Assembly: GCA_964480525.1 (NCBI GenBank)
Contig: CAYZOV010000038.1
Coordinates: forward strand, 1 to 14,735
Source of the DNA: JAAZZIT01 sp964480525
GTDB taxonomy: Bacteria > Bacillota > Clostridia > Oscillospirales > Ruminococcaceae
Direction: 5' to 3'
Length of the DNA: 14,735 bases
This document shows positions 6,236-13,894 of the stretch, piece by piece. Below the pieces are notes generated by a model. The model worked only from the letters and a program-made list of their open reading frames with translations. It was not told the DNA's origin and searched no databases. The position numbers and the translations under genes are program-made. Position 1 is the stretch's first letter. Each line of letters opens with the position of its first letter.

Positions 6236-7094
6236 GGGCGAGTCCAATGGAAATGATGAGTGAGCCAAAGCAGAGTATCCGTTACGGCTCGGTAGAATTT
6301 TAAAAGAAGGTTGCGGACTCAGACGCAAGGGCTGACAGAACCAAAGTTAAATGATGTGAAATTTGCCGACTGTAACAATGGAATAAACCTACAACACAGT
6401 CTTTACAATAAAGATACTCAAAAAACAAAACAAATTAAATAGCCGAATGGATTTTCGGTAACTTCGTTGCATAAGCTTTTAAAATTTCATCAGAAGGGAC
6501 AGATGAAAAATGATTCTAAAGAGGTTTAAAATTACATAAAAGATTGGAGCGAGTCCCATGTACTATGAAGTTTAGGCACAACATGATTTAGTTAGTGCGA
6601 TAACCAATAGAAATTTACGAATAGTTTAGATATAATTTCTTAAAGAGGAGAGTGGTCGTTATGAAAGTGACTTCCACGAGAAAACTTGAATTTTAAAAAG
6701 ACGGGAGTGATTCCTCCAAGAAATTGAGTGGTAGCTGAAAGGCGTGCCGACTTGGGAAACCGAGCAGACGAAAATGCTTTAAAAGCAAATCTAAGAAAAG
6801 GAAAATGGTCCAATGGTTTAACTAGATTTACCTCGACAAAAATTTGAAATTAAGGGTGAGTCCAATGTAAAATTAAGCTTTATTTGACAAACCGAATTTA
6901 ATACGAAGGGTGAGTCCAATGGCTTAAAAACGCTGAGTGATACTCAGAAAACGGAATATTAGAATAATTGGAAGTGGTATATATGATTAAACTTACCAAA
7001 CGTTTGAATATTTAGTGTTTAGGAGTGAGTCCACCAGAAAATTAAACCTTATTAAAATTAACCAATCTTAAAAAATATCGTTAGGAGTGAGTCC
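6236..7094 (+). repeat. Dispersed GGAGTGAGTCC-like motif, about ten copies
   Basis: Close copies start at 6236 (GGGCGAGTCC), 6546 (GGAGCGAGTCC), 6704 (GGAGTGATTCC), 6854 and 6908 (GGGTGAGTCC), 7022 and 7084 (GGAGTGAGTCC). More diverged copies are at 6647, 6800 and 6970. From 6546 on, the spacing is quasi-periodic, near 50-62 bases or about twice that. AT-rich text such as TTGAATTTTAA or TTGAATATTTA often precedes each copy. The motif resembles AAAGGAGGTGATCC, the complement of the 16S rRNA 3' end, with one G deleted and one G inserted. It could also form a 3-bp hairpin. Copies at 6236, 6546, 6854 and 6908 have an ATG exactly 8 bases after the G-run. Confidence 0.7.
6247..6303 (+). CDS. Possible 18-codon ORF within the large RNA candidate
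   Basis: ATG 6247 follows the first copy of the repeated motif, with AAAGGGG ending 8 bases before it. The frame encodes MEMMSEPKQSIRYGSVEF and stops at TAA 6301. Ribosome-binding spacing is good, but so short a frame can occur by chance. It is the longest of several mini-ORFs that follow motif copies; another is 6661-6696 (MKVTSTRKLEF). Confidence 0.25.
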   Translation: MEMMSEPKQSIRYGSVEF

Positions 7095-7128
7095 GAAACA
7101 GACTTTAGCTTAACTTAAAAAAATTACA

Positions 7129-7171
7129 AGAAACATTAGAGTAGGAAACCCGAAATAATGTTTCTTTTTTT
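7129..7171 (+). terminator. Intrinsic terminator of the large RNA candidate
   Basis: A perfect 10-bp stem, AGAAACATTA (7129-7138) with TAATGTTTCT (7156-7165), followed by a run of seven T. The 17-nt loop contains a small GG-AAA-CC mini-stem. Confidence 0.85.
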
Positions 7172-7180
7172 GTTTTCTGC

Positions 7181-7215
7181 AATAAAAAACGGACTTGAAT
7201 TTTCAAGCCCGTTTT
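7181..7215 (-). terminator. Intrinsic terminator of aspartate kinase
   Basis: On the minus strand a 14-bp stem (7215-7202 with 7199-7186) ends in a T-rich tail. Its single non-Watson-Crick position is a G-U pair on the minus transcript but an A-C mismatch on the plus, which fits minus-strand use. Confidence 0.9.
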
Positions 7216-7226
7216 GGTTTTTAAAA

Positions 7227-8546
7227 TTAAAGTTGGAACGTAACGAAAATGTCGTAAATGCACTTCATAGCATTTTCAAAATCTGCTTCGTTTACACCGA
7301 TGATGATGTTAAGTTCGCTTGAACCCTGGTCAATCATCTTTACGTTGATGTGGCTGTGTGCAAGTGCGGCGAAAATTCTGCCCGCTGTACCTCTGTTTGA
7401 CTTCATGCCACGTCCTACAACGGCAATAAGCGCAAGGTCCGTTTCAATGTCGATAACGTCAGGCTTGGCGTTTCTGTGAAGTCCCGCAAGAATTTCCTGT
7501 TCTTTCTTTTCAAATTCAGCTTGGTTTACGATAACACTCATGGTGTCAATTCCCGAAGGCATATGTTCAAAGCAAATGTTGTTCTTTTCCAAAACTTCCA
7601 AAACTTTGCGTCCAAAGCCGATTTCAGAGTTCATCATGTCTTTTTCGATGTTGATAACCGAAAATCCTTTTTTGCCTGCGATACCTGTGATTGTAAACTT
7701 TGACTTTACAGACGTGCTTTCAACAATCATTGTGCCTGCGTCGTCAGGAGCGTTGGTGTTTCTGATGTTGATTGGAATACCTGCTTTGCGAACAGGGAAA
7801 ATAGCGTCCTCATGCAAAACGCCTGCACCCATGTATGAAAGTTCTCTCAATTCTTTGTAGGTAATAGTCGTAATCGGTTCAGGATTTTCAATAATTCTAG
7901 GGTCGGCAATCAAAAATCCCGAAACGTCCGTCCAGTTTTCGTAGAGGTCGGCGTTTGCGGCCGAAGCAACTATCGAACCTGTGATGTCCGAACCGCCTCT
8001 TGAAAACGTCTTGATTGTGTCGTTTGGCATAGAACCGTAGAAACCGGGAATAACCGCTCTTTCAACTGTCGAAAGCTTGTTTCCCAAAACTTCGGCTGTC
8101 TTTTCGCTGTCAAGTGTGCCTGATTCTGTAAAGAAAATAACGTCCGCTGCGTCAATAAATTCGTATCCGAGATAGTTTGCCAAAACAATACCGTTGAGAT
8201 ATTCACCTCTGGAAGCGGCATAATCTCTGCCGGCTTTTCCGATAAAACAAGCCTTAACCGTTTCAAATTCATCTTCAAGGGAAATATCAAGTCCTAAATC
8301 GTTAATAATTCCGTAATATCTCTCTTTAATGGCGTTAAAGCTTTCGGAAAAATCCTGTCCTTTTGCCGCAAGGTCGTAACAACCGTAAAGCATATCCGTA
8401 ACTTTTGTATCAGCAGAAAATCTTTTTCCCGGTGCCGATGGCACAACGTATCTTCTAGATTCGTCTGCGTGGATAATGTCAGCAACTTTTTTAAACTGTT
8501 CAGCGCTTGCAAGCGAGCTTCCGCCGAATTTTACTACTTTTGTCAA
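7227..8546 (-). CDS. Aspartate kinase (monofunctional, YclM/ThrD-like)
   Basis: A 439-residue enzyme that phosphorylates aspartate to aspartyl-4-phosphate, the first step toward Lys, Met, Thr and diaminopimelate. The N terminus reads KVVKFGGSSLAS (ATP/aspartate-binding kinase signature). VPSAPGKRFSADTKVTD follows, and near residue 190 FSRGGSDITGSIVASA with WTDVSGF (substrate site). The C-terminal ~140 residues hold two ACT-type regulatory domains (GKKGFSVINIEKDM; VVGRGMKSNRGTAGRIF), so feedback by an amino acid is likely. Start: TTG 8546, with AAGGGG 10 bases upstream. The longer ATG frame at 8633 would run through the promoter and add a non-homologous N terminus. The gene has its own promoter and terminator. 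In other genomes it would be called lysC or thrD; the paralogue cannot be fixed. Confidence 0.94.
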   Translation of the reverse strand: MTKVVKFGGSSLASAEQFKKVADIIHADESRRYVVPSAPGKRFSADTKVTDMLYGCYDLAAKGQDFSESFNAIKERYYGIINDLGLDISLEDEFETVKACFIGKAGRDYAASRGEYLNGIVLANYLGYEFIDAADVIFFTESGTLDSEKTAEVLGNKLSTVERAVIPGFYGSMPNDTIKTFSRGGSDITGSIVASAANADLYENWTDVSGFLIADPRIIENPEPITTITYKELRELSYMGAGVLHEDAIFPVRKAGIPINIRNTNAPDDAGTMIVESTSVKSKFTITGIAGKKGFSVINIEKDMMNSEIGFGRKVLEVLEKNNICFEHMPSGIDTMSVIVNQAEFEKKEQEILAGLHRNAKPDVIDIETDLALIAVVGRGMKSNRGTAGRIFAALAHSHINVKMIDQGSSELNIIIGVNEADFENAMKCIYDIFVTFQL

Positions 8547-8588
8547 AATGTTCAAACCCCTTTTTATAATGATAAATCTTACTATATT

Positions 8589-8617
8589 ATTATACGAAAA
8601 ATTATGCAATTCGTCAA
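8589..8617 (-). promoter_or_regulatory. Sigma-A promoter of aspartate kinase
   Basis: TTGACG (8617-8612), a 17-base spacer, and TATAAT (8594-8589). The leader to TTG 8546 is only about 35 nt, leaving no room for a lysine riboswitch. The sequence from the -10 onward repeats that of the secreted-protein promoter. Confidence 0.87.
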
Positions 8618-8723
8618 TAGACATAAAAGACAAATTTTCAGATAAAAATGCTGTTTTTTTGTGAAATACGATTGTACACCTATGACGAACAGTTTAACCC
8701 TTTTGTTTTTATCAAAATTTTCA

Positions 8724-8755
8724 TAAAAAAGGCTTGCTTAAAAATAAAGCAAGCC
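8724..8755 (-). terminator. Intrinsic terminator of the PP2C-to-rmuC operon
   Basis: A 9-bp stem, GGCTTGCTT (8755-8747 on the minus strand) with AAGCAAGCC (8739-8731), followed by TTTTTTATG on the minus strand. It starts 8 bases after the rmuC stop. Confidence 0.9.
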
Positions 8756-8762
8756 TGAACTT

Positions 8763-10052
8763 TTATTCAATTTCCAAAATTTCGCCCGAATTTTCGCTGT
8801 CGGTCAATGTGCCGACCTCTTTAAGTTTGCGGTTTATAGCCTTTGTTCGTGTGCCAATCAATTTGTCAAGTTCGTCGTCCGCCTGTCTTAGCCTGTTTCG
8901 GGTGTTTTCCAAAACCTTTTCAAAGTTAAGAAATTCAGTTTTACACGCTTCAAGAATTTTCCAAACTTCACCGCTTTTCTTTTGAATTGCAAGGGTTCTG
9001 AATCCCATGTGCAGGCTGTTCAGCATAGCCCCCATAGTCGATGGCCCTGTGATGTTTACTCTATAATCAGACTGGAGCTTTTCTACAAGACCCATATTGA
9101 TTACCTCAGCATACAGCCCCTCAAACGGCAAAAACATAATTGCAAAATCCGTTGTGTACGGCGGTTTAACGTACTTGTCACGAATACTTTTAGCACAACG
9201 TTTGATTTCGTTTTCCAAAATGGTGCGTTTTTGCTTGATTTCGTCGGTGTTTCCGTTTTCATACGCTTCCATAAGATTTGCATAGCTGTCCCCGGGGAAT
9301 TTTGAATCAATCGGCAAATAAACAATGTCGCTGTTGTCGCTGTTCGGTAGCTTAACGGCAAAATCCACCTTTTCGCTTGAATTTGGCACAACAGACACCT
9401 GTTCGGCGTATTGTTCGTGGGTTAAAATTTCCTCCAAAATTGCCCCAAGCTGAATTTCGCCCATAATTCCACGGGTTTTCACGTTTGACAAAACCTTTTT
9501 CAAATCGCTAACACCCGACGCTACGTTTTTCATTTCGCCCAAGCCCTCGTAAACTTCTGCAAGTCGCTTGTTTACCGTTTCAAAGGACTTTGAAATTTTG
9601 TCGTCCAAAGTTTTCTGGAGCTTTTCGTTTACCGTTCCGTTAATTTCGTCAAGGCTTTTTTTGTTTTCCTCACGCATATTATTTATGGACAAAACCACGG
9701 ATTTTCTGATGTTTTCAAATGAATTTTCAAGATTTTTAAGGCTTTCGCCTACCATTTGTTGCTGTGCTTTTTGCTCCTCACGCAAATTATTTCCCAAATT
9801 CAAAACAGATTTTTGAATTTCCTCTCGCTGTGCCGAAAACTGCGTAGCCGAACTGTTTGAAAATGCTTCAATTTTAATTTGCATTTCCTTGATTTTGTCG
9901 TCAAGCTTAGAAATTTCACCGTCAAACTTTGTGAAATTTTCATTTAATGTTTTAATTTCTTCGCTGTTTTTGTCGCCTTTGCTTAGTTTAACCAAAACTA
10001 TAACAGCAACAATTAAACAAACAATACTGATTATAAGTGTTAAAACTTCCAT
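8763..10052 (-). CDS. rmuC: DNA recombination protein RmuC homologue
   Basis: A 429-residue protein. Residues ~3-23 form one N-terminal membrane segment (LTLIISIVCLIVAVIVLVKL). A long charged coiled coil (~26-185) follows, then the RmuC domain, recognised by LPIDSKFPGDSY, TTDFAIMFLPFEGLYAEV and GPSTMGAMLNSLHMGFRTL. RmuC proteins have a predicted PD-(D/E)XK nuclease-like core and limit inversions at short inverted repeats in E. coli; the biochemical activity is poorly defined. Length and domain order are normal. AAGGGGG precedes the ATG by 6 bases. It starts 9 bases after the ppk1 stop, so it is translationally close-coupled as the last gene of the operon. Confidence 0.93.
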   Translation of the reverse strand: MEVLTLIISIVCLIVAVIVLVKLSKGDKNSEEIKTLNENFTKFDGEISKLDDKIKEMQIKIEAFSNSSATQFSAQREEIQKSVLNLGNNLREEQKAQQQMVGESLKNLENSFENIRKSVVLSINNMREENKKSLDEINGTVNEKLQKTLDDKISKSFETVNKRLAEVYEGLGEMKNVASGVSDLKKVLSNVKTRGIMGEIQLGAILEEILTHEQYAEQVSVVPNSSEKVDFAVKLPNSDNSDIVYLPIDSKFPGDSYANLMEAYENGNTDEIKQKRTILENEIKRCAKSIRDKYVKPPYTTDFAIMFLPFEGLYAEVINMGLVEKLQSDYRVNITGPSTMGAMLNSLHMGFRTLAIQKKSGEVWKILEACKTEFLNFEKVLENTRNRLRQADDELDKLIGTRTKAINRKLKEVGTLTDSENSGEILEIE

Positions 10053-10061
10053 AAATCCCCC

Positions 10062-12227
10062 TTATTTTTTAGCTTTTTTTCTTCCGAAAAGTCTTGCGAA
10101 AAAGCCTTTTTTCTTAGGTTTTTTGCTGTTTTCTTCCGATTTAATCTGACTAAGCTGTGCTTTTGAATATGCCGTCGAATAGAACATTTCCTGCGCACAA
10201 ATAGAAGTACCTGTTGCGTTTGTTCTTGAATAACTTCCGTCAGGCAGCATAATTCTCGCTTTTACATTGTCCTCCATTTGGGTTTTGAAAATGGTGAGAA
10301 TTTTTTCCTTAACGTTTTCGTCCAAAATAGGCGAAGCAACCTCAATTCGCCTTAGAGTGTTTCTGGTCATAAAATCAGCCGACGAAATGTAGATTTTTTG
10401 TCTTTCGCCAATTCCGAAAATGTAAATTCGTGCGTGTTCCAGAAAACGCCCCACGATAGAGCGAATGTGAATGTTTTCCGTTTCACCCTCAACGCCTGCC
10501 ACCAAACAGCTTATGCCACGGATAACGCACTCAACTTTGACGCCTGCTTTTGAACACTCTATCAGCTTGTCAATAATCACCTTGTCGGTGAGCGAATTAA
10601 GTTTCAAACCGATATACGCAGGTTTTCCCGATTGTGCGATTTGAATTTCCTCGTTCATCATTTCGATAACACGGTTTTGCAAGCATTTCGGAGCAACCAA
10701 AAGCTTGTTAGCGTGTTCCACCAAAACGCCCATAGAAAGTGCGTTAAATACCGAAACAGCGTCCTTTGCGATTTCCTCGTTTGCTGTCATAAGGCACAAA
10801 TCGGTATAAATTGCCGACGTTTTTTCGTTGTAATTTCCCGTGCCGACCTGAACGATATATTTAACGTTTTTGCCACTTTTTTTGGTAATTAACAAAAGTT
10901 TTGAGTGAACCTTTAAATTTCTCGGTCCGTAAATCACCTGACAACCGCTGTCTTCAAGACGTTTTGACCAGCCTATGTTGTTTTCCTCGTCAAATCTCGC
11001 TCTAAGCTCAACCAAAGTGAGGACTTCTTTGCCGTTTTCCGCCGCCTTTACTAAAGCGTCAATTACCTTTGAATTTTTAGCCACACGGTACAGCGTGATT
11101 TTAATTGACACAACTTCAGGGTCGTTTGCCGCCTCGTTTAAAAGCTGAATAAACGGGTTAATGCTCTCGTAAGGGTAGTGGAGAAGTATGTCTTTTTCCC
11201 CGATTTGCTCAAACATACTGCGGTTTTTGTCAATGTCCACACACAGCTGTGGGGTCATTTTTTTGTTGAATAACGCAGGATTTTTCACCTTGTCAGCAAG
11301 TGAAAACGCATAGCTCATATCAAGTGGGGATTTTTCCACAAACACCTGCTTTTTCGTAAGTTCAAGCCTGTTTGAAAGTTCTCCGCAGGTCAAATCCGAC
11401 AGCTGTTTTGAAAGCTGTAACCTAACAGGACAAAGACGTTTTCGCTTTTTAATCATTTCCGACATAATCGACCGAAAGTCCATTTCGTCAGCAAGCGGTG
11501 AGTTTTCAAGGTCAAGGTCTGCGTTTCGTGTAACACGCATTAACGCTTTTTCCGTCACCTTAAATCCGTCGAAAATCTTGTTGCAAAAATGACTTATAAC
11601 GTCCTCCGAAAGGATAAATCGCACCTCGTTTTTGTTGTCGCTCGGCAAATAAATTATTCGTGAAATCGCACCCGCACCACCTGTCTGGGTGGAAACTATG
11701 CCCAATTTCACCACATTATCGCCCTGCTTTTTGTTTGCCGAAATTTTCGCAATAAGATAAATTTCTTTGTTTTTCAAAAAAGGGAACGGGTGTCGTTTGT
11801 CCACAACCTGCGGGGAAATAAACGGTTTTATCTCATAATTAAAAAATGCTTCAACAAATTCCTGCTCTTTTTGGCTTAACTCTTTAAAGCTAAGCTGTTT
11901 AACCCCTTGACTTGCAAGTTCGGTTTTAAGTCGGGAAAAGGAATTATCCTTGTCCGACGTAAGGTTTTTTGTTCGTGAAAAAATCCTGTCAAGCTGTTCT
12001 GAGGGTTTCAGATGAGTTTTTCCGTCACGTTGGCTGTCGTTTGTCAAAACTTTATCGTGCAACGAACCCACACGCACCATATAAAATTCGTCCAAATTGC
12101 TTTGAAAAATCGAAATAAACGAAAGTCGCTCCATAAGCGGAACGGTGATGTCGTCTGCCTCTTCAAGAACACGTTTGTTAAATTTCAGCCACGATAATTC
12201 TCGGTTGTCGTAAACGTTGTTAGTCAT
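10062..12227 (-). CDS. ppk1: Polyphosphate kinase 1
   Basis: A 721-residue PPK1, which polymerises the gamma-phosphate of ATP into polyphosphate and can run in reverse. Domains in order: N-terminal helical domain (NRELSWLKFNKRVLEEA), the middle head domain (~115-310) and two phospholipase-D-like C domains (~330-500 and 505-680). The phosphorylated histidine is H441 in NLKVHSKLLLI. The GTGNYNEKTS loop and SSADFMTRN confirm the family. Odd points: the position equal to E. coli H454, just before GTGN, is Gln460. The protein also carries a ~30-residue C-terminal extension ending in a Lys/Arg-rich segment (SKKPKKKGFFARLFGRKKA). AAGGAAAT precedes the ATG. It lies 18 bases after the amidohydrolase gene and 9 before rmuC, inside one operon. 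Confidence 0.96.
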   Translation of the reverse strand: MTNNVYDNRELSWLKFNKRVLEEADDITVPLMERLSFISIFQSNLDEFYMVRVGSLHDKVLTNDSQRDGKTHLKPSEQLDRIFSRTKNLTSDKDNSFSRLKTELASQGVKQLSFKELSQKEQEFVEAFFNYEIKPFISPQVVDKRHPFPFLKNKEIYLIAKISANKKQGDNVVKLGIVSTQTGGAGAISRIIYLPSDNKNEVRFILSEDVISHFCNKIFDGFKVTEKALMRVTRNADLDLENSPLADEMDFRSIMSEMIKKRKRLCPVRLQLSKQLSDLTCGELSNRLELTKKQVFVEKSPLDMSYAFSLADKVKNPALFNKKMTPQLCVDIDKNRSMFEQIGEKDILLHYPYESINPFIQLLNEAANDPEVVSIKITLYRVAKNSKVIDALVKAAENGKEVLTLVELRARFDEENNIGWSKRLEDSGCQVIYGPRNLKVHSKLLLITKKSGKNVKYIVQVGTGNYNEKTSAIYTDLCLMTANEEIAKDAVSVFNALSMGVLVEHANKLLVAPKCLQNRVIEMMNEEIQIAQSGKPAYIGLKLNSLTDKVIIDKLIECSKAGVKVECVIRGISCLVAGVEGETENIHIRSIVGRFLEHARIYIFGIGERQKIYISSADFMTRNTLRRIEVASPILDENVKEKILTIFKTQMEDNVKARIMLPDGSYSRTNATGTSICAQEMFYSTAYSKAQLSQIKSEENSKKPKKKGFFARLFGRKKAKK

Positions 12228-12245
12228 AATAAATTTCCTTTTTAA

Positions 12246-13076
12246 TTATAAATTAAATTCTTTTTTGAAATTTTCGCCCAGAATTTTGCGGTTTTCCTCG
12301 TCGGTAAGGTTAAGATTCATAAATCTTCCAAGTTCGCCTACATGGTCCCACATAGGGAAGTCTGTGCCGAAAAATACCTTGTCAACGCCAAATCCGTGGA
12401 TAATTTCACTTGCAAATTCAGGGCTGATAAATTCAAGGGACGAACAGGTGTCAAAACGAATGTTATCATAATAAAGACAGGTGATTGCTTCTTCCCAGCG
12501 TTCATAACCGCCTAAATGTGCGGCAAAGACCTTTAAATTCGGGTGATTTTTAACCACGTTTTCAAGTCGTATCGGACGTGAATAATCGTATCTGCTGTCG
12601 CCCATATGAATTAAAACAGGAAGTCTGCCCTCAATCGCTTCGTAAATTCTGTAAGCCTTGTCGTCATCAATGAAAAATTGCTGAAAATCAGGGTGCAATT
12701 TTATGCCTTTCAGACCTGCGTTTATGCACCTTTCGACTTCTTCTTCGATGTTTTCATAATCAGGGTGAAGTGTGCCAAAACCCACAAATTCAGGGTGAAG
12801 TTTACATTCTTCAATGATAAAATTATTTATGGATTCAACCTGTGTTGGCACGGTGGCTGTTGAACAAACAAGGTAATGCTTAATGCCGATATTTTTTCCG
12901 CTTTCAACAAGTGCGTTTGCACTTCCACAGGTGCAGTCCATATGAAGATTGTAGAAATTACCGATTGACGTTACAGCCTTTTGAGCGATTTTTTCAGGAA
13001 AAATATGCGTGTGTGCGTCGCAAATTTCATATTTTTTTGCAAATTCGATAATTTCTTTTTCGCTAAACTGATTCAT
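12246..13076 (-). CDS. Metal-dependent amidohydrolase (Amidohydrolase_2-like)
   Basis: A 276-residue TIM-barrel hydrolase of the amidohydrolase superfamily. Metal-site residues are visible: H22 and H24 in DAHTH, H128 in KGIKLHPD (with K126), H157 in VLIHMGD, H187 in AAHLGG and the catalytic D239 in FGTDFP. This set fits the Amidohydro_2 branch, which includes decarboxylases and lactonases; TatD-type DNases have a similar layout. Substrate unknown. MDCTCG at 46-51 is Cys-rich for this fold. The ribosome binding site is weak (AAAGAAG), suggesting translation aided by the upstream gene 31 bases away. It is the second gene of the PP2C-ppk1-rmuC operon. Confidence 0.88.
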   Translation of the reverse strand: MNQFSEKEIIEFAKKYEICDAHTHIFPEKIAQKAVTSIGNFYNLHMDCTCGSANALVESGKNIGIKHYLVCSTATVPTQVESINNFIIEECKLHPEFVGFGTLHPDYENIEEEVERCINAGLKGIKLHPDFQQFFIDDDKAYRIYEAIEGRLPVLIHMGDSRYDYSRPIRLENVVKNHPNLKVFAAHLGGYERWEEAITCLYYDNIRFDTCSSLEFISPEFASEIIHGFGVDKVFFGTDFPMWDHVGELGRFMNLNLTDEENRKILGENFKKEFNL

Positions 13077-13107
13077 TTATATTCTTCTTTCTATTTATAA
13101 TAGTATA

Positions 13108-13860
13108 CTAATTAGTTTTTACTCCTATGACCGAAACATTATCCGTTGAGCCACGCTCCAATGCAAGTTGTAAAAGTGCGTTAATTTTTTCGTCAAACGA
13201 AATGTCAAGTCCCATTGTGACCTCAATTTCGTCCTCACCTACAAAATCTGAAACCCCGTCGCTACACATAATAACAGCGTCGTCTTTGTTTAATATATGT
13301 GAAATTTCCAAAATATCAATTTTCGGTTCTTGGTACGGATTCCCGATTGACGAGGTAATAATGTGTTTTTGCGGGTGATTTTTTGCCTGAACTTTTGAAA
13401 TTTCGCCGTCGTCAACAAGTTTTTGGACAAGAGAGTGGTCGTGAGAAATTTGCACGGCTTTTTTGTTTGAATAAAGATAAAGTCTGCTGTCGCCTGAATT
13501 TACGCAAAAAAGTCGGTCGTCCTCTGTCACCGAAAGACAGCAAAGTGTGGTTTGAAGCCCGAACATTTCTTTGTTTTCGTTTCCATACGAAATTAAATCT
13601 TTGTCAAGTTCGCAAACAAAATCCCTTATGTAGTCGGGGTTGAATTTTTCGATTTTTGAAAGGCTTGATGTGACGTAAAACGAAGCAACTTCACCACCGT
13701 TTTCACCGCCCACGCCGTCGCAAACGGCTGTTATGAAAGGGGAACAAAGGCATTTTGAAAGTTTGCCGTCTGACAAAATTTCCTTAGAAACCGCAATGCA
13801 ATCTTCATTTGTTTCACGAAAATTGCCTTTTTCGGTTTGTGCGTAAACATAATAATTCAT
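13108..13860 (-). CDS. PP2C-family serine/threonine protein phosphatase
   Basis: A 250-residue soluble PPM/PP2C phosphatase that removes phosphate from Ser/Thr (sometimes Arg or Tyr) in proteins using two metal ions. Motifs in order: R15 and E19-D20 (FRETNED), D48-G49 (CDGVGG, metal bridge), G101/T104 (GLQTTL), NSGDSRLY at 121-128, D201 (CSDGVSDF) and D240-N241 (GSTDN). All key acidic residues are present. The start is ATG 13860, preceded by AAAGGA; the longer frame from 13923 would run through the promoter. It heads the four-gene operon. In many Firmicutes such a phosphatase is paired with a PASTA kinase (PrkC); none is seen here. Its link to polyphosphate synthesis is only by position. Confidence 0.93.
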   Translation of the reverse strand: MNYYVYAQTEKGNFRETNEDCIAVSKEILSDGKLSKCLCSPFITAVCDGVGGENGGEVASFYVTSSLSKIEKFNPDYIRDFVCELDKDLISYGNENKEMFGLQTTLCCLSVTEDDRLFCVNSGDSRLYLYSNKKAVQISHDHSLVQKLVDDGEISKVQAKNHPQKHIITSSIGNPYQEPKIDILEISHILNKDDAVIMCSDGVSDFVGEDEIEVTMGLDISFDEKINALLQLALERGSTDNVSVIGVKTN

Positions 13861-13894
13861 AATTTGATAGTCCTTTAGAGTTTTATCAAAGTAA

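Larger units (their letters stand above)
6046..7171 (+). ncRNA. Candidate large non-coding RNA (~1.1 kb), family unknown
   Basis: This block is bounded by a strong promoter and an intrinsic terminator on the same strand, and holds no ORF longer than about 20 codons. The plus strand is purine-rich with frequent GGA. Local hairpins include 6311-6328 (TTGCG/CGCAA), 6443-6458 (CCGAA/TTCGG), 6485-6508 (7 bp), 6652-6677 (GTGG/CCAC), 6751-6764 (CUUGG-GAAA-CCGAG, a GNRA tetraloop) and 6933-6947 (6 bp with triloop). GACTGT/ACAGTC (around 6368-6400) gives a longer-range pairing. The distal half carries about ten copies of a GGAGTGAGTCC-like motif. Size and isolation recall exceptionally large bacterial RNAs (OLE, ROOL, GOLLD), but I cannot match it to any. 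An alternative is an mRNA for very small peptides, or a decayed repeat region. Confidence 0.6.

Noticed and set aside
6546..7094. CRISPR array
   Set aside because: The repeated motif is only about 11 bases, imperfect, and the spacing varies from 52 to 101. No cas gene is near.
6046..7171. Group I/II intron, RNase P RNA or tmRNA
   Set aside because: I could not find the conserved core elements of any of these (such as the RNase P GAGGAAAGTCC region, a group II domain V, or a tmRNA tRNA-like end), and the length does not suit RNase P or tmRNA.
8547..8633. ATG start at 8633 for aspartate kinase
   Set aside because: The extension covers the -35 and -10 and is not kinase-like. TTG 8546 places the KFGGSS motif at the usual position.
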